A stretch of 64,000 nt of DNA from Amphritea atlantica. GTDB lineage: Bacteria > Pseudomonadota > Gammaproteobacteria > Pseudomonadales > Balneatricaceae. The stretch lies in contig NZ_FOGB01000013.1 of the NCBI RefSeq assembly GCF_900111095.1, positions 1 through 64,000 of the forward strand, given 5' to 3'. The notes under the pieces are model-generated. The model was not told the DNA's origin. It was given only the letters and a program-made list of their open reading frames with translations, and made no database searches. Shown here in pieces: positions 25,346 to 34,512 of the stretch. The position numbers and the translations under genes were made by a program. Numbering within the stretch: the first letter of the stretch is position 1; each line of letters opens with the position of its first letter.

Positions 25346-26481
25346 AGTTTTTCCGCTGCCTCTCTCAGCGTGTCATCACTTTTAGCAAAGCAGAAACGTA
25401 CTAACCGTTGCTCCGGCGGTGACTGGTAAAAAACCGATACCGGAATCGCGGCAACCCCCACCTCGGTGGTGAGCCAGCGGGCAAAGGTCAGATCATCCAT
25501 CTCCGGTTGAATATCAGAATAGTCCATCAACTGAAAATAGGTGCCGTTTGCCGGGGTAAAACGGAATCGACCGGGTGTCATCAGTTGGCAGAACAGATCC
25601 CGCTTCTGCTGGTAGAACCCGGGTAATTCAAGATAGTGTTCAGGGTAATCATTAATAAAATCGGCCAGCGCCAGTTGAATCGGATGCACAGTACAAAATG
25701 TCAGGTATTGATGCAATTTGCGAAACTCAGTGGTCAGCGCCGCCGGCGCAACACAGTAGCCCACCTTCCAACCGGTCGTGTGATAAGTTTTACCAAAAGA
25801 TGAAACCACAAAGGCTCGCTCCGCCAGTGCCGGTCTGCGCAGCAGACTCTGATGCGGGCCGTTGAAGCAGATATGTTCGTAGACCTCATCACTGAGCAAC
25901 AGGATATCACTACCTTTTACCAGTGCCTGCAGCTGATCCAGGTCTGAAGATGACAACACAGAACCAGTTGGATTATGGGGGCTGTTAAGAATAATCATGC
26001 GGGTTTTGTCATTAATCGCCTGCTTAACCTGCGACCAGTCAATGGCAAAATCCGGGGCACGCAACGGCAGATGCACAGCCGTGCCACCATTCAGTTCAAT
26101 GGCGGGTTCATAGCTGTCATAAGCCGGATCAAAGACGATTACTTCATCCCCCGGGCACACCACAGCGCCGATCGCAGCAAACAGCGCTTCTGTGGCTCCG
26201 GAGGTGACCGTCACCTCCGTTTCCGGGTTAACGGTGCAGCCATAGAGTTTCTCAACTTTCAACGCAATCGCATTGCGTAACGCCATCACTCCCGCCATAG
26301 GGGCATACTGATTGAGACCATTCTCGAGGTAATAGGTTACCCTATCCAACAACGCCAGCGGGCCATCAAAGTCGGGGAAACCCTGCGACAAGTTAATCGC
26401 TCCATGCTCTGCGGCCAGCTGCGACATCTCAGTAAAGATGGTGGTACCAACTTTGGGTAGTTTGGTCGGTGGGTATTGCAT
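25333..26481 (-). CDS. Methionine/glutamine aminotransferase (YbdL-like)
   Basis: A 382-residue fold-type I PLP aminotransferase. Key segments are NLSQGFPDFDGP, YAPMAGVMALRNAIA, NSPHNPTGSVL, LSDEVYEHICF and the PLP lysine in SSFGKTYHTTGWKVGY. This pattern matches E. coli YbdL, a methionine aminotransferase related to glutamine transaminase K. It would transfer the amino group from glutamine to 4-methylthio-2-oxobutyrate, completing methionine salvage. The ATG at 26481 has AAGGA about 12 bases upstream. Confidence 0.88.
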   Translation of the reverse strand: MQYPPTKLPKVGTTIFTEMSQLAAEHGAINLSQGFPDFDGPLALLDRVTYYLENGLNQYAPMAGVMALRNAIALKVEKLYGCTVNPETEVTVTSGATEALFAAIGAVVCPGDEVIVFDPAYDSYEPAIELNGGTAVHLPLRAPDFAIDWSQVKQAINDKTRMIILNSPHNPTGSVLSSSDLDQLQALVKGSDILLLSDEVYEHICFNGPHQSLLRRPALAERAFVVSSFGKTYHTTGWKVGYCVAPAALTTEFRKLHQYLTFCTVHPIQLALADFINDYPEHYLELPGFYQQKRDLFCQLMTPGRFRFTPANGTYFQLMDYSDIQPEMDDLTFARWLTTEVGVAAIPVSVFYQSPPEQRLVRFCFAKSDDTLREAAEKLCRI

Positions 26482-26577
26482 CAGTGTGTTGTTCCTTTAA
26501 GGCGCGCTGTGAATTACAGCAATAGGGTCAACTCTAAGTCTGCTCTGGCCGGGGGTCAAGCTGAACCCACTGTCTGC

Positions 26578-27516
26578 TCAGAAAATCAACAGGTGCAGCA
26601 CACCCCGCACCAGAATACCAACGATAGCCCCAAGCACAGCAGCCCTGGCAATCGATGCGACCCGCTTACCGGCGGCCATCAGAATCGCGACTCCGGCCAC
26701 ATCAAACGGATGGATAATAAACCCGGCTATCCTGTTCAGATCGGTTGCGGTCATCGCCCCCTGATTGATCAGATCAATGGTCACCCCCATCATTGCGGTG
26801 CCGCCAGCAATAAACTTAGTCACGATCGGCAACACGGTAGATTCGGGCAGATCAACCAGCGCCAGTACCGGAGCAAGCAGCGCCGTCAGCAACTCAATCG
26901 AGCCGGTAATTTTCAATAGATTAACGAAACAGAGCGCCAGAATCAGTAACGGTATAGAGGCGAGCACAATCCTCACCCCCTCCTGACCGCCATCAGACAA
27001 AATCTGAATCACATTCTTTTTTTCATGCAACTCAGGCGCCAGATGCTCAGTGTGGCTGTAATCATCATCAAGGCTCGGATCACGGGCGAATAGATAATAG
27101 GTTGCAGCTGCCGCAATAAGCCCGCCAATCAGCGAGGTTATCATAATCACCGGCACATCCAGCCCCACCACGGCCATTGGAAAGACCACATTGGCCTGAG
27201 ACAGGGTCAGCACGATTGCCAGAGTGGCCGCAATTGCCCGCCGCGCGGTACCGTCCCGATCCATAATAGCCAGAGTCGCAACCGGCGCATTGAAGCTGAC
27301 AAACAGAATCTGCAGCATCGCAAAGATCCCCAGCCCTGGTACCCCAAACGGTTTCACCAGCGGCGACAGTCTGTTTGAGATCCAGCCGAGTACGCCTTTA
27401 CTTTCCAGCAGTTTCATCAGTGCCAACATCACCACCATCACCGGCAGCAACACATACAACACCATATCCATAGCCGTTCGGCCAGAATCGAGAATCAGTG
27501 TAATAATCTGTTCCAT
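26578..27516 (-). CDS. Nucleoside-recognition (Gate domain) inner-membrane protein
   Basis: A 312-residue membrane protein with about eight hydrophobic segments and two Gate-like (nucleoside recognition, PF07670 type) repeats. The first lies around VLLPVMVVMLALMKLLESKG and the second around the ILALCFVNLLKITGSIELL region. A hydrophilic loop at 150-175 is acidic (RDPSLDDDYSHTEH). Family members resemble YjiH and the spore maturation proteins and may move nucleosides or ions; function is not established. It stands alone with no clear operon partner. Confidence 0.7.
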   Translation of the reverse strand: MEQIITLILDSGRTAMDMVLYVLLPVMVVMLALMKLLESKGVLGWISNRLSPLVKPFGVPGLGIFAMLQILFVSFNAPVATLAIMDRDGTARRAIAATLAIVLTLSQANVVFPMAVVGLDVPVIMITSLIGGLIAAAATYYLFARDPSLDDDYSHTEHLAPELHEKKNVIQILSDGGQEGVRIVLASIPLLILALCFVNLLKITGSIELLTALLAPVLALVDLPESTVLPIVTKFIAGGTAMMGVTIDLINQGAMTATDLNRIAGFIIHPFDVAGVAILMAAGKRVASIARAAVLGAIVGILVRGVLHLLIF

Positions 27517-27769
27517 TTAAATTTTGCTCGCTCCAGAAATAGCGCTGTTCATTTTACTCTGTCGGAACTGTATTCTAACTCATCATGTTTCTGCGCATAT
27601 TTCTTCTTACTGGCCTGACCCGATCTGCCGCCATAAAAACATAAAATGAGTAACGAAACCAACGATAATGCGATCCAGCTATGATAGAGTCTGCAACTAT
27701 ACGGCTATGTTGACAGGGACCTCAGGCCAATCAACTGTTGAAATAGCAATCTAAAATTACGGCTCTGTT

Positions 27770-28813
27770 TTGAAAACGATCTCAGCAACACCTCTGTCCC
27801 ACAATCGTAACGCTGAAGCCAAAATAGCGCAGTGGTTGGCTAATCGTCTGATACAGCGATTGTGTTTACTGATTTGCACTGTTTTTCTGTCGTTCCAGCC
27901 GCTACCGGTTTCGGCCCAGTCGGCTGTAGCAGTCCAGGCCAGAGCGGTTTCCAGTACGACTCAACGTCTACTTAACCTCGATCCGGAAAAAATAGAGCTG
28001 GCCTCAGTCAGTGCCGCTGTTGTTGATAACAAAACCGGCGCCCCTCTGTATAAAAAACATGCTGAACTGGTGCTGCCGATCGCCTCCATCACCAAACTGA
28101 TGACGGCGATGGTGACGCTGGACGCAGGGCTCTCCCTGTCAGAGAAGATAACGTTCACTGAAACACAAAAACGGGCCAACCATAACTACTATAGCCGAAT
28201 CCGCATTGGCTCTGAGCTGCCCCGCAAAGATGTTATACGCATCGCCCTGATGTCCTCTGAAAATCTGGCCGCCTCGGCGCTTGGACACAGCTATCCCGGC
28301 GGTATCAAAGCGTTTGTTAACGCGATGAATCGTAAAGCCCGACAACTGGGTATGACCCATAGCCACTTTGTCGATTCAACCGGACTGTCAGAAGCGAATG
28401 TCTCAACCGCTTCGGACCTTGCCATTATGGTGCGGGCTGCCGCCAGCTACCCAAAGATATCCGAATATAGCAAAACCAGAAGCTACACGGCCCGCTTTAG
28501 TGAACCGCGATATTCTCTGCGCTATGGCAATACCAATGTACTGGTTCACCGCAAAAGCTGGGATATTGACGTTACCAAAACCGGCTATCTGAATGAAGCC
28601 GGCCGCTGTCTGGTCATGATGACCCGGGTTAATGGCAGAGAAACCGTAATGGTCATGCTAAACTCGTACGGTAAACGCACACCGGTTGGAGATGCCGGTC
28701 GGATTAAACGCTGGCTCACAACGGGCAAAAGCGGAAAAATCAGTAGTTCTGCAAAACACTATCAGCATCAGGTACTGCAGCAGCTTATACCTGAACAACT
28801 GGCACTGCATTAG
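27770..28813 (+). CDS. pbpG: D-alanyl-D-alanine endopeptidase (PbpG/PBP7-like)
   Basis: A 347-residue low-molecular-weight penicillin-binding protein of the S11 peptidase family. The active-site motifs are Ser106-I-T-Lys109 (IASITKL), Ser163-E-Asn165 (SSENLAAS) and Lys270-Thr-Gly (TKTGYL). It trims peptidoglycan cross-links in the periplasm. A hydrophobic stretch at residues 31-50 ending VSAQSA serves as signal peptide. The start is uncertain: the first possible codon is a TTG at 27770 and no ATG lies between it and the signal sequence. A TTG further in (near residue 22) would give a more usual N-terminus. Confidence 0.87.
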   Translation: MKTISATPLSHNRNAEAKIAQWLANRLIQRLCLLICTVFLSFQPLPVSAQSAVAVQARAVSSTTQRLLNLDPEKIELASVSAAVVDNKTGAPLYKKHAELVLPIASITKLMTAMVTLDAGLSLSEKITFTETQKRANHNYYSRIRIGSELPRKDVIRIALMSSENLAASALGHSYPGGIKAFVNAMNRKARQLGMTHSHFVDSTGLSEANVSTASDLAIMVRAAASYPKISEYSKTRSYTARFSEPRYSLRYGNTNVLVHRKSWDIDVTKTGYLNEAGRCLVMMTRVNGRETVMVMLNSYGKRTPVGDAGRIKRWLTTGKSGKISSSAKHYQHQVLQQLIPEQLALH

Positions 28814-28823
28814 GCTCACCCTA

Positions 28824-29900
28824 ATGAAAAAAGCAGATGATCAGCTCCCCGTTAACACTGGCCGCCAGCATGCCAATACAAGCAGATCAGGGACTGATAA
28901 CGTGATGAATAACCTACTTGAAAGTTTGCACCATGATGATTTCGAACAGCTCGCTGCCGATATCAAGCAATCGCTGGAAGCGCACCGCCACTGGATGCAG
29001 AGAATTACCACTGCGCTGGTGGCCCGGCAACCGTTAGAGGAAAACCAGTTTATTGCGGTGGATGCCCACCTTCACTGCCACTTTGGTCGCTGGCTGACAA
29101 AAATCTTTCAGGATGAGCTGTTTCAACAAGGCTCTTTTCTGAGAATTGAGCAGTATCACAGGCAATTACACGATGCTGCCCGCACCCTGATTTATCAGCT
29201 GAACCACCACGCAGAGGTTGATATTGCAGCGTTTGAGAAATTCATGCAGTTGCAAAAAGAGTTCTTCGATATGGTGATGATGCTGTTTGAATTTTCAGTC
29301 CTGAATAAGCAGCAGTTTGATCCCACTACCCGGCTGATGAACCGTCGATCTGTAGACTCGGTACTGGCCAATGAATATAGCCGGATGCAACGGGCCGATG
29401 ACTACTACTGCTGTGTTGCCATGGCCGATATCGACCAGTTTAAACAGGTGAATGATCTCTGGGGGCATGATGTGGGAGACCTGCTGCTAAGTCACACAGC
29501 GAAAATATTCAACGATGCTATACGCCGTCATGACACCGTATCACGCTATGGCGGTGAAGAGTTTCTGTTTATCTTTCCGGATATGCGCTTGGAGCAGGCG
29601 GGGCTTGTAGTAGATCGTATCCGCAAGCAACTGGCAAACAGCAGTATCAGCCATCACAGTCACCTGCACTCTGTCACCGCCTCTTTCGGTGTCACTCAAC
29701 TGTGCCGCCATTGCGATATCAAAGGTTCTGTCAAACGCGCTGATATCGCCATGTATGCAGCCAAGGAGAGTGGCAGAAACTGTACAGTGACCGTCGATAG
29801 CCAGGCAGTGGTCGGGCAGACATCCTATGAACATCTCAATAAGGAGATCACTGAACTGATTCGCCAGCACTGTAAACGGGTGGCGCCCGGAACCGATTAG
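28824..29900 (+). CDS. Diguanylate cyclase with CZB zinc-sensing domain (DgcZ-like)
   Basis: A 358-residue soluble protein. The N-terminal half has the CZB (chemoreceptor zinc-binding) pattern: a histidine before the W in HRHWMQ, CHFGRWL, and an H-x3-H in YHRQLH. The C-terminal half is a GGDEF domain with active-site RYGGEEF and an RxxD inhibitory site (RRHD) upstream, so it should make cyclic di-GMP and be feedback-inhibited. E. coli DgcZ has this same architecture and is inhibited by zinc. The start is uncertain: ATG 28824 lies 10 bp after the pbpG stop; GTG 28902 or ATG 28905 are better aligned with the CZB start. Confidence 0.85.
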   Translation: MKKADDQLPVNTGRQHANTSRSGTDNVMNNLLESLHHDDFEQLAADIKQSLEAHRHWMQRITTALVARQPLEENQFIAVDAHLHCHFGRWLTKIFQDELFQQGSFLRIEQYHRQLHDAARTLIYQLNHHAEVDIAAFEKFMQLQKEFFDMVMMLFEFSVLNKQQFDPTTRLMNRRSVDSVLANEYSRMQRADDYYCCVAMADIDQFKQVNDLWGHDVGDLLLSHTAKIFNDAIRRHDTVSRYGGEEFLFIFPDMRLEQAGLVVDRIRKQLANSSISHHSHLHSVTASFGVTQLCRHCDIKGSVKRADIAMYAAKESGRNCTVTVDSQAVVGQTSYEHLNKEITELIRQHCKRVAPGTD

Positions 29901-29914
29901 GCTAATTAACCACC

Positions 29915-30607
29915 TCAGGACAGGGCTAAGTCTACCGCTGCGGCAGCGTGAATAGCCGTGGTATCGTACACTGGTACTGAGGTGTCTGACTGGCGTATCA
30001 GCAACGCGATTTCCGTACATCCGAGAATCACCGCCTGTGCCCCCTGCTCCGCCAGCGAGGCGATTATCTTCAAGTACACCTGACGCGAGTCGTCATTGAT
30101 CTGGCCCTGACACAGCTCATCATAAATGATGCGATGCACACTTGCCTGATCAGCCGCATCGGGCACTAACACCCGGATACCATGTTGCGCGGTCAGGCGG
30201 CCTTTATAAAAATCCTGCTCCATGGTGAAGCGGGTACCCAAAAGACCAACCGTTTCTATACCGTCTGCTTTTAACTGCTCTGCCGTGGTATCGGCGATGT
30301 GCAGCAATGGAATCGACACCGCCGCCTCCACCTGTTGCGCGACTTTATGCATGGTATTGGTGCCAATCATAAAGAAATCTGCTCCGGCGGCCTCTACCGC
30401 CCGCGCCGCCTGTTCGAGTATCACCCCGGCCTGATGCCAGTCACCCTGCTGCTGCAGCGTTTCAACCTCCGCAAAATCAACGCTGAACAATGCCATTTTA
30501 GCGGAGTGTAATCCACCTAACTGCTCCTTGATACCACAGTTGATTGCCTTGTAATAACTGGTGGTGGACTCCCAGCTCATTCCGCCTAACAGACCGATTG
30601 TTTTCAT
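29915..30607 (-). CDS. Aspartate/glutamate racemase-family protein (YgeA/RacX-like)
   Basis: A 230-residue PLP-independent racemase. The two catalytic positions are Thr83 (IGTNTMHK) and Cys197 (LGCTEIALL). Classic aspartate racemases have Cys at both; the Thr/Cys pair at the same residue numbers is that of E. coli YgeA, a broad-specificity racemase. The N-terminal GLLGGMSWEST loop is typical. GGAGAGTAAGC precedes the ATG. It converges on the diguanylate cyclase gene with only 14 bp between. A role in making D-amino acids is inferred from the family. Confidence 0.85.
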   Translation of the reverse strand: MKTIGLLGGMSWESTTSYYKAINCGIKEQLGGLHSAKMALFSVDFAEVETLQQQGDWHQAGVILEQAARAVEAAGADFFMIGTNTMHKVAQQVEAAVSIPLLHIADTTAEQLKADGIETVGLLGTRFTMEQDFYKGRLTAQHGIRVLVPDAADQASVHRIIYDELCQGQINDDSRQVYLKIIASLAEQGAQAVILGCTEIALLIRQSDTSVPVYDTTAIHAAAAVDLALS

Positions 30608-30774
30608 GCTTACTCTCCATACTCATGTCGTTTACAGAGAATATAAAATTATCAGAGCAGGGCACCAGATACAGTTTTTACTCAGGTACAGCAGTACAGA
30701 TTGACGATATTGATCTACCCTTTATTCAGACACGTAATAATCTGGCACCACCCACAACATAGCAGGTGATTCTC

Positions 30775-31380
30775 ATGACCATAAAATCGATGTCTGAAAT
30801 CTTCTATCATCCCCACCTGGCAATGCAGCATTTACGGGATGAAAAACTCAGGGGCACTGGAGAGGTGCTTGTGATTCTGGCATTGCTGGCATTGATACCC
30901 GCCGTTTCACTGTTTATCGGTACTACTCAGCTCGGCTGGAGTCTGACCCCTGGGGGAGATGCGATAAAGCTGAGCCTGATCAGCGCACTTAACTCAGCCA
31001 TCGCATTCTATCTGGCAACCTGCTTCGCCCTCTGCTTAATGGGCTTTACCATGCACTGGATGGAAAAAACCTACGGCGGTCATGCATCACTGGAGCGCTG
31101 TATGAATCTGACGCTCTATACGGCCACCCCCCTGTTACTGGCTGGATTTGCCGGACTCTATCCCATGTTGTGGTTTTGCGTTGCGGTGGGATTGGTGGCT
31201 CTGGTCTATAGCACCTGGTTACTGTTTACCGGTGTCCCGATCATTATGAAGATTCCTGAAGAACGGGGCTTTCTGTTCTGCATCTCTATTCTGACGGTGG
31301 GGTTGGTATTACTGGTGGGTTTAAGGTCGGCCACCGTATTTCTCTGGAGCACAACAACGCCGCTGGTCTACGTGCAATGA
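30775..31380 (+). CDS. Yip1-family inner-membrane protein
   Basis: A 201-residue membrane protein with five hydrophobic segments and the bacterial Yip1 layout (PF04893 type). This includes a short N-terminal amphipathic start (MSEIFYHPHLAMQHLR) and the central MEKTYGGHASLERCMNLTLYTATPLLLAG. I start at the ATG at 30775 with AGGTGA five bases upstream, not at a GTG nine bases earlier. Function of the bacterial members is unknown. Confidence 0.72.
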   Translation: MTIKSMSEIFYHPHLAMQHLRDEKLRGTGEVLVILALLALIPAVSLFIGTTQLGWSLTPGGDAIKLSLISALNSAIAFYLATCFALCLMGFTMHWMEKTYGGHASLERCMNLTLYTATPLLLAGFAGLYPMLWFCVAVGLVALVYSTWLLFTGVPIIMKIPEERGFLFCISILTVGLVLLVGLRSATVFLWSTTTPLVYVQ

Positions 31381-31406
31381 TTGTTCACACCGGCCAGAAC
31401 CTGAAA

Positions 31407-31436
31407 AGCCTGCACTGACTGACATCAGAGCAGGCT
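31407..31436 (-). terminator. Hairpin between convergent yip1-type and mtnK genes
   Basis: AGCCTGC (31407-31413) and GCAGGCT (31430-31436) form a 7-bp stem. On the minus strand it is followed by TTTT, so it best serves mtnK, which ends at 31458. It may also end the opposing transcript. Confidence 0.6.
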
Positions 31437-31457
31437 CTTAACGTTATCAGGCGGCGC

Positions 31458-32663
31458 TTAACGGCAGTAAAGCTCACCGCGTACTCTATCGATAACCTCA
31501 GCAATACTGCTCAATGTCGTACGCTCTTTAATCAGTATCTGCCCCAGGGTCAACGCCAGACGTTCAGAGTCGGCACGACGTTCAGTATCCTCAATCGACT
31601 CAATATCCATAACATGTGCCAGACCGATGGTTCTGCGAATCATCTCGGTTCCGGCATATCCCAGAGAGTCAGCCAACAGCTCGCTGATATACCAGTCTGC
31701 ATATTCTCCCAGTTGCAGGCTGGGATCACGGGTTTCCACTGACATATGCTGCCGGAAGCGCTGTTCGAAGGTATGCCACAGAGTGTTGATCCCTGCCAGC
31801 AACCACTGCTGGTAGTCGCTGCGTTCTGCGTACTCCCCCCGCTGATTTGCCTGCCCGGCAACATTCAACAGATAGTTACCGATAACAGTACCAATATCGA
31901 AGCCTGCCGGACCAACATAGGCAAACTCAGGGTCAATAATTTTCGTGCCATGTTCATTAGCGAAGACCGATCCGGCGTGCAGATCACCGTGCAACAGCGC
32001 TTCAGCCTGATTAAGAAACTTGATCTTCAGACGGGCCACTTCCAGTTTTAATGCACTATCCTGCCACAGTTTTTCCGCATCAGTTCGGAGAGAGGCATTG
32101 ATGCTGTTACGCTCATGATCACAATACGGATCCCAGAAGAATAACTCTTCCGAAATTTTGCACAGATCCGGGTTAATAAACCGCTGTACCAGAGATTTTT
32201 TCTCATAGGTATCCAGATAAAGATCTGAGGTATAAAACAGGGTATCCGCCAGAAAACGTCCCAGATGCTCCGCCAGCAAGGGCAACTGTTTTCGCTCTAC
32301 CATGGCTATACGCAGATTTTCAAAAGCGCTGATATCCTCCATCACAATGGCACACTGCTCAGCATCATAGTGATATACCTGCGGCACTAAGTCAGGACAG
32401 TGGTTCGCCTCCAGCTGCAACGCTTCCGCCTCGATCCGTACCCGGTCCTGAGACAGAGGCCAGCCCTCACCAATAATACGGATATAGGGCAGCGCCTGTT
32501 TGATAATCAGACTGTTGGCTGCACCGGTCACCCGGTAGACAAAATTAATATTGCCATCACCGATCTCTTCCACCTGTAAAGACTCTTCGGAGGTAAACAG
32601 ATCGCTGTGTTGACGGGCAAAAGCGATCACATCGGTATCTGAGGAAAATTTTCTGAAGCTCAT
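31458..32663 (-). CDS. mtnK: S-methyl-5-thioribose kinase
   Basis: A 401-residue kinase that phosphorylates methylthioribose to methylthioribose 1-phosphate, the entry step of methionine salvage. The fold is choline-kinase-like: GDGNINFVYRV for nucleotide binding, catalytic HGDLHAGSVF, and DPEFAYVGPAGFDIG for metal binding. I take the ATG at 32663, which gives the usual MtnK length. The frame stays open 72 codons further but that part has no family resemblance. It is divergent from mtnA, with 187 bp between. Confidence 0.93.
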   Translation of the reverse strand: MSFRKFSSDTDVIAFARQHSDLFTSEESLQVEEIGDGNINFVYRVTGAANSLIIKQALPYIRIIGEGWPLSQDRVRIEAEALQLEANHCPDLVPQVYHYDAEQCAIVMEDISAFENLRIAMVERKQLPLLAEHLGRFLADTLFYTSDLYLDTYEKKSLVQRFINPDLCKISEELFFWDPYCDHERNSINASLRTDAEKLWQDSALKLEVARLKIKFLNQAEALLHGDLHAGSVFANEHGTKIIDPEFAYVGPAGFDIGTVIGNYLLNVAGQANQRGEYAERSDYQQWLLAGINTLWHTFEQRFRQHMSVETRDPSLQLGEYADWYISELLADSLGYAGTEMIRRTIGLAHVMDIESIEDTERRADSERLALTLGQILIKERTTLSSIAEVIDRVRGELYCR

Positions 32664-32850
32664 TGTTATTATCAATTCCAAAGCGATTAAAGAAAGCGAG
32701 AAAAGAGCGTCCTGGGAGAACGTATCAAAAGCACATCTCTGCTGGGATTGACTGCATTGTGGCAAATCTGCTCTGCTCTGCCTACCCCTTTTCTGAGCCC
32801 TCGGTTCCTGATAACTTAGGCGGCCTGAAAACCTTCCTGATGGAGCTTCC

Positions 32851-33870
32851 ATGAAAGACCTGCTCGCAACCAGTATCAAATATCAACACGGAGCTCTTTA
32901 CGTGCTGGATCAGCACCAGTTACCTCACCAAGAGCAGTGGCTTCCCTGTGATAGCAGCGATGCCATGATTGCGATGATTAAAAAGTTGCAGATTCGTGGT
33001 GCTCCACTGATTGGCATTGGTGCCAGTCTGCTACTGGCGTACTTGTCAGAACAGGGGCTGACTGCAGATGAGCTGCATACTCAGGCTGAGCGGCTGCGGG
33101 CAGCACGACCGACTGCGGTTAACCTGATGAACTGCATCGACCGGATGCTGGCGACACTTGAAAACGAAGGCCCGGCTGGCTTAAGCCGGTGTGCCGAGCA
33201 GCTCTTCGAAGAGGACGTTGATCTGTGCAACCGCATGGCAGGCTTTGGGGCAGAGCTGATTTTCGACGGCGCCAATATTCTCACCCATTGTAACACCGGA
33301 AGCCTGGCCACGGCTGGCGTGGGCACCGCTATCGGCGTTATCGGTGAGGTGAAACAACAAGGCAAGCAGCTGCATGTCTGGGTGGATGAAACCCGTCCCC
33401 TGCTGCAGGGGGGGCGCCTGACCGCCTGGGAGATGGCCCGCCTGGGCGTTCCCCACACCCTGATTTGCGATAATATGGCAGCCACGCTGATGGCCCAGGG
33501 TAAAGTCGATGTGGTGCTGGTCGGATCTGACCGGATCGCTGCTAACGGTGATTTTGCCAACAAAGTAGGCACCTACTCACTGGCAGTGATCGCCCACCAC
33601 CATAAGGTACCGTTCTATGTGGTTGCCCCCTACACCACCGTTGATCCCGAATGCCCCGATGGTAAAGCGATTCCCATAGAACAACGCAGCCCGGCTGAAG
33701 TACAGGGTGTCAGTGGCAGTTTTGGCGAGGTGAACTGGGCCCCGGATAATACCCCGGTCTATAACCCAGCCTTCGATGTTACCCCCGCAGCGCTGGTCAC
33801 CGGCTGGATTCTAGATACCGGGGTTTACAGCCAGGAACAGATCGCCGCTGGGGTATTGAAGACGCTGTGA
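32851..33870 (+). CDS. mtnA: Methylthioribose-1-phosphate isomerase
   Basis: A 339-residue protein of the MtnA/eIF2B family. It carries the cysteine in HCNTGSLAT and the aspartate in [10 protein letters not shown], both needed for isomerisation of the aldose phosphate to methylthioribulose 1-phosphate. [25 protein letters not shown] and [11 protein letters not shown] are further family signatures. GGAG lies just before the ATG. It is read divergently from mtnK. Confidence 0.95.
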   Translation: MKDLLATSIKYQHGALYVLDQHQLPHQEQWLPCDSSDAMIAMIKKLQIRGAPLIGIGASLLLAYLSEQGLTADELHTQAERLRAARPTAVNLMNCIDRMLATLENEGPAGLSRCAEQLFEEDVDLCNRMAGFGAELIFDGANILTHCNTGSLATAGVGTAIGVIGEVKQQGKQLHVWVDETRPLLQGGRLTAWEMARLGVPHTLICDNMAATLMAQGKVDVVLVGSDRIAANGDFANKVGTYSLAVIAHHHKVPFYVVAPYTTVDPECPDGKAIPIEQRSPAEVQGVSGSFGEVNWAPDNTPVYNPAFDVTPAALVTGWILDTGVYSQEQIAAGVLKTL

Positions 33871-33877
33871 GAGAAGA

Positions 33878-33891
33878 GCCTGAAATCAGGC
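33878..33891. terminator. Weak hairpin between mtnA and mtnD
   Basis: GCCTG and CAGGC with an AAAT loop lie 8 bp after the mtnA stop, between convergent genes. There is no clear T-run on either strand, so a terminator role is only possible. Confidence 0.35.
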
Positions 33892-33955
33892 ACTTCGTCT
33901 CAGGATAAAGCACCGAGATGTGAAATTCAGAGAGGCTGATAGTCCAACTGACGCC

Positions 33956-34498
33956 TCAGGCCTCAAACTTAGGAAACTGATCAGCAATGGTACTACCGGT
34001 ATAGTTGGCTACCCAACCTTCAGGGTTATTGAACAGGCGGATCGCGGTAAAGTCCGGTTGCGGCCCCATATCAAACCAGTGGGTGGTATTGGCGGGTACG
34101 GAGATCAGGTCATCTTTGCAGCAGAGAACCTTATACACTTTTTCGGCAACATGGAGGTAGAACATCCCCTCCCCACGGACAAAGAAACGCACTTCATCTT
34201 CGCTGTGGGTATGTTCGCTGAGAAACTTCTGCCGCAGTTCATCCTTAGCCGGGTTGTCGCTGGCCAGACTGATGGTATCAACAGTGATATAACCCTGTTC
34301 ATCTTTCAGACGCTGAATTTCAGCATCGTAAGCCGCGAGGATATCCGCAGCACTACTGTTGGCATCGATCGCCTGCCCCGCTTCCCAGCGCTCAAAACGG
34401 ACACCGATGTCAGCCAGTTTAGTACCGATCTCTGCACCATCCGTGCTGGAGTATACTGGTTGGGCATTATCATCAGAGTATATTGTTAATTCACTCAC
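33956..34498 (-). CDS. mtnD: Acireductone dioxygenase
   Basis: A 180-residue cupin. Metal ligands lie in EHTHSEDEVRFFV (two His and a Glu) and TTHWFDMG (third His). It converts acireductone with O2 to 4-methylthio-2-oxobutyrate and formate when iron is bound. The start is a GTG at 34498, backed by GAGG eight bases upstream. It is the last of three genes (mtnB, mtnC, mtnD) with gaps of 36 and 14 bp. Confidence 0.94.
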   Translation of the reverse strand: MSELTIYSDDNAQPVYSSTDGAEIGTKLADIGVRFERWEAGQAIDANSSAADILAAYDAEIQRLKDEQGYITVDTISLASDNPAKDELRQKFLSEHTHSEDEVRFFVRGEGMFYLHVAEKVYKVLCCKDDLISVPANTTHWFDMGPQPDFTAIRLFNNPEGWVANYTGSTIADQFPKFEA

Positions 34499-34512
34499 TG
34501 CTTAGTCCTCAG

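Noticed and set aside
32664-32850. Possible SAM riboswitch between mtnK and mtnA
   Set aside because: No conserved SAM riboswitch core or terminator-antiterminator pairing could be found in the 187 bp.
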